From the NCBI RefSeq assembly GCF_002135375.1, contig NZ_NEGH01000004.1, positions 161,043 to 225,042 on the forward strand: a stretch of DNA of 64,000 nt, written 5' to 3'. The translations under genes and the position numbers were made by a program. Positions within the stretch are counted from its first letter, which is position 1; the number at the start of each line of letters is the position of its first letter. Below are positions 63,809-64,000 of this stretch, one piece after another. This stretch comes from Acinetobacter sp. ANC 4558 (lineage in GTDB: Bacteria > Pseudomonadota > Gammaproteobacteria > Pseudomonadales > Moraxellaceae). Under the pieces are notes generated by a model. It had not been told where the DNA came from, ran no database searches, and saw only the letters and a program-made list of their open reading frames with translations.

Positions 63809-64000
63809 TTAGGTCAATGAAATATAATGTAGTCCTTTTTGCATTGCTTCATCCAAAGCCTCTGGATAGCCTGCATCGGCATAACGCATGATGCCTAGAC
63901 TCGTATCATTGGTTAAGCTGAGTTGTAAGCGTTCAGTTGCTGCAGCTGTTCCATCGGCAATGACAGTGACACCTGCAGAGGTCATATAGCCGCTATAACC
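63809..64000 (-). CDS. Urocanase-family protein, C-terminal 63 residues only
   Basis: A minus-strand frame enters from the right edge and stops at TAA 63809-63811. The visible part includes GYMTSAGVTVIADGTAA, SLTNDTSLGIMRYADAGYPE and the end HYISLT. The order V-x-A-D-G-T, N-D-x-x-x-G-(I/V)-M-R-x-A-D-A-G-Y is that of the urocanate hydratase (HutU) C-terminus. The final residues differ from the usual L-P-M ending of HutU, so a paralogue with a related substrate (for example a thiolated urocanate) is possible. Start and most of the gene are outside the window. Confidence 0.72.
   Translation of the reverse strand, partial: GYSGYMTSAGVTVIADGTAAATERLQLSLTNDTSLGIMRYADAGYPEALDEAMQKGLHYISLT

Noticed and set aside
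1..64000. CRISPR array, rRNA, tRNA or prophage
   Set aside because: No regularly spaced repeat-spacer series, no cloverleaf or rRNA signature and no phage structural genes were seen on either strand.

Overview
The window looks like the chromosome of an Acinetobacter species. It is AT-rich, has a glmU-glmS pair beside a ribBA-ribH-nusB-thiL-pgpA block, and carries the Acinetobacter-type carnitine oxygenase operon (cntA/cntB) with its BCCT transporter and dehydrogenases. Species cannot be fixed from the sequence alone.

Layout. 1-4618: GNAT acetyltransferase (cut by the window edge), a frameshifted MFS exporter, a BenE-type transporter and a MocR/PdxR-type regulator; two near-identical candidate MocR operators lie 2.56 kb apart. 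4919-5502: a DUF2158/YodC-like gene and a frameshifted small gene. 5504-7742: wreck of a Tn7-like transposon sitting at attTn7 just downstream of glmS, with three tandem 20-bp end repeats, a tnsA with a nonsense codon, and an in-frame tnsB::tnsD deletion fusion. 7764-14497: housekeeping genes on the minus strand (glmS, glmU, pgpA, thiL, nusB, ribH, ribBA). 14768-31199: a group 2 (ABC-transporter, Kps-type) capsule locus: kpsMTED, a decayed ATP-grasp gene, a giant triple glycosyltransferase, a coiled-coil protein, ugd, another glycosyltransferase, kpsC and kpsS. Its centre is strikingly AT-rich, which fits exchange by transfer.

31351-42717: gltS, an outer-membrane porin, then the carnitine module: LysR, D-malate/tartrate-type dehydrogenase, BCCT carrier, alpha/beta hydrolase, CntA, semialdehyde dehydrogenase and CntB. 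The inferred route is carnitine uptake, cleavage to trimethylamine and malic semialdehyde, then oxidation to malate and on to pyruvate. The hydrolase may release carnitine from acylcarnitines.

43075-58509: two organosulfur modules flank a redox-regulated pump. The first is a TauABC-like ABC transporter with a D-cysteine desulfhydrase/cysteate sulfo-lyase-family enzyme and an Asp/Glu-type racemase. The second is a LysR regulator, an SsuD-like flavin monooxygenase, an orphan sulfonate-binding lipoprotein, a cysteine/3-mercaptopropionate dioxygenase and a four-module rhodanese. Between them SoxR is divergent from a DoxX-MFP-RND operon resembling mexGHI, with a SoxR box inside a 19-bp promoter spacer.

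58804-64000: a standalone degenerate-PLD plus J-domain protein, a single polypeptide made of two complete LysR modules coupled to an MHS-type transporter, and the C-terminus of a urocanase-family protein. No rRNA, tRNA or CRISPR array was recognised.
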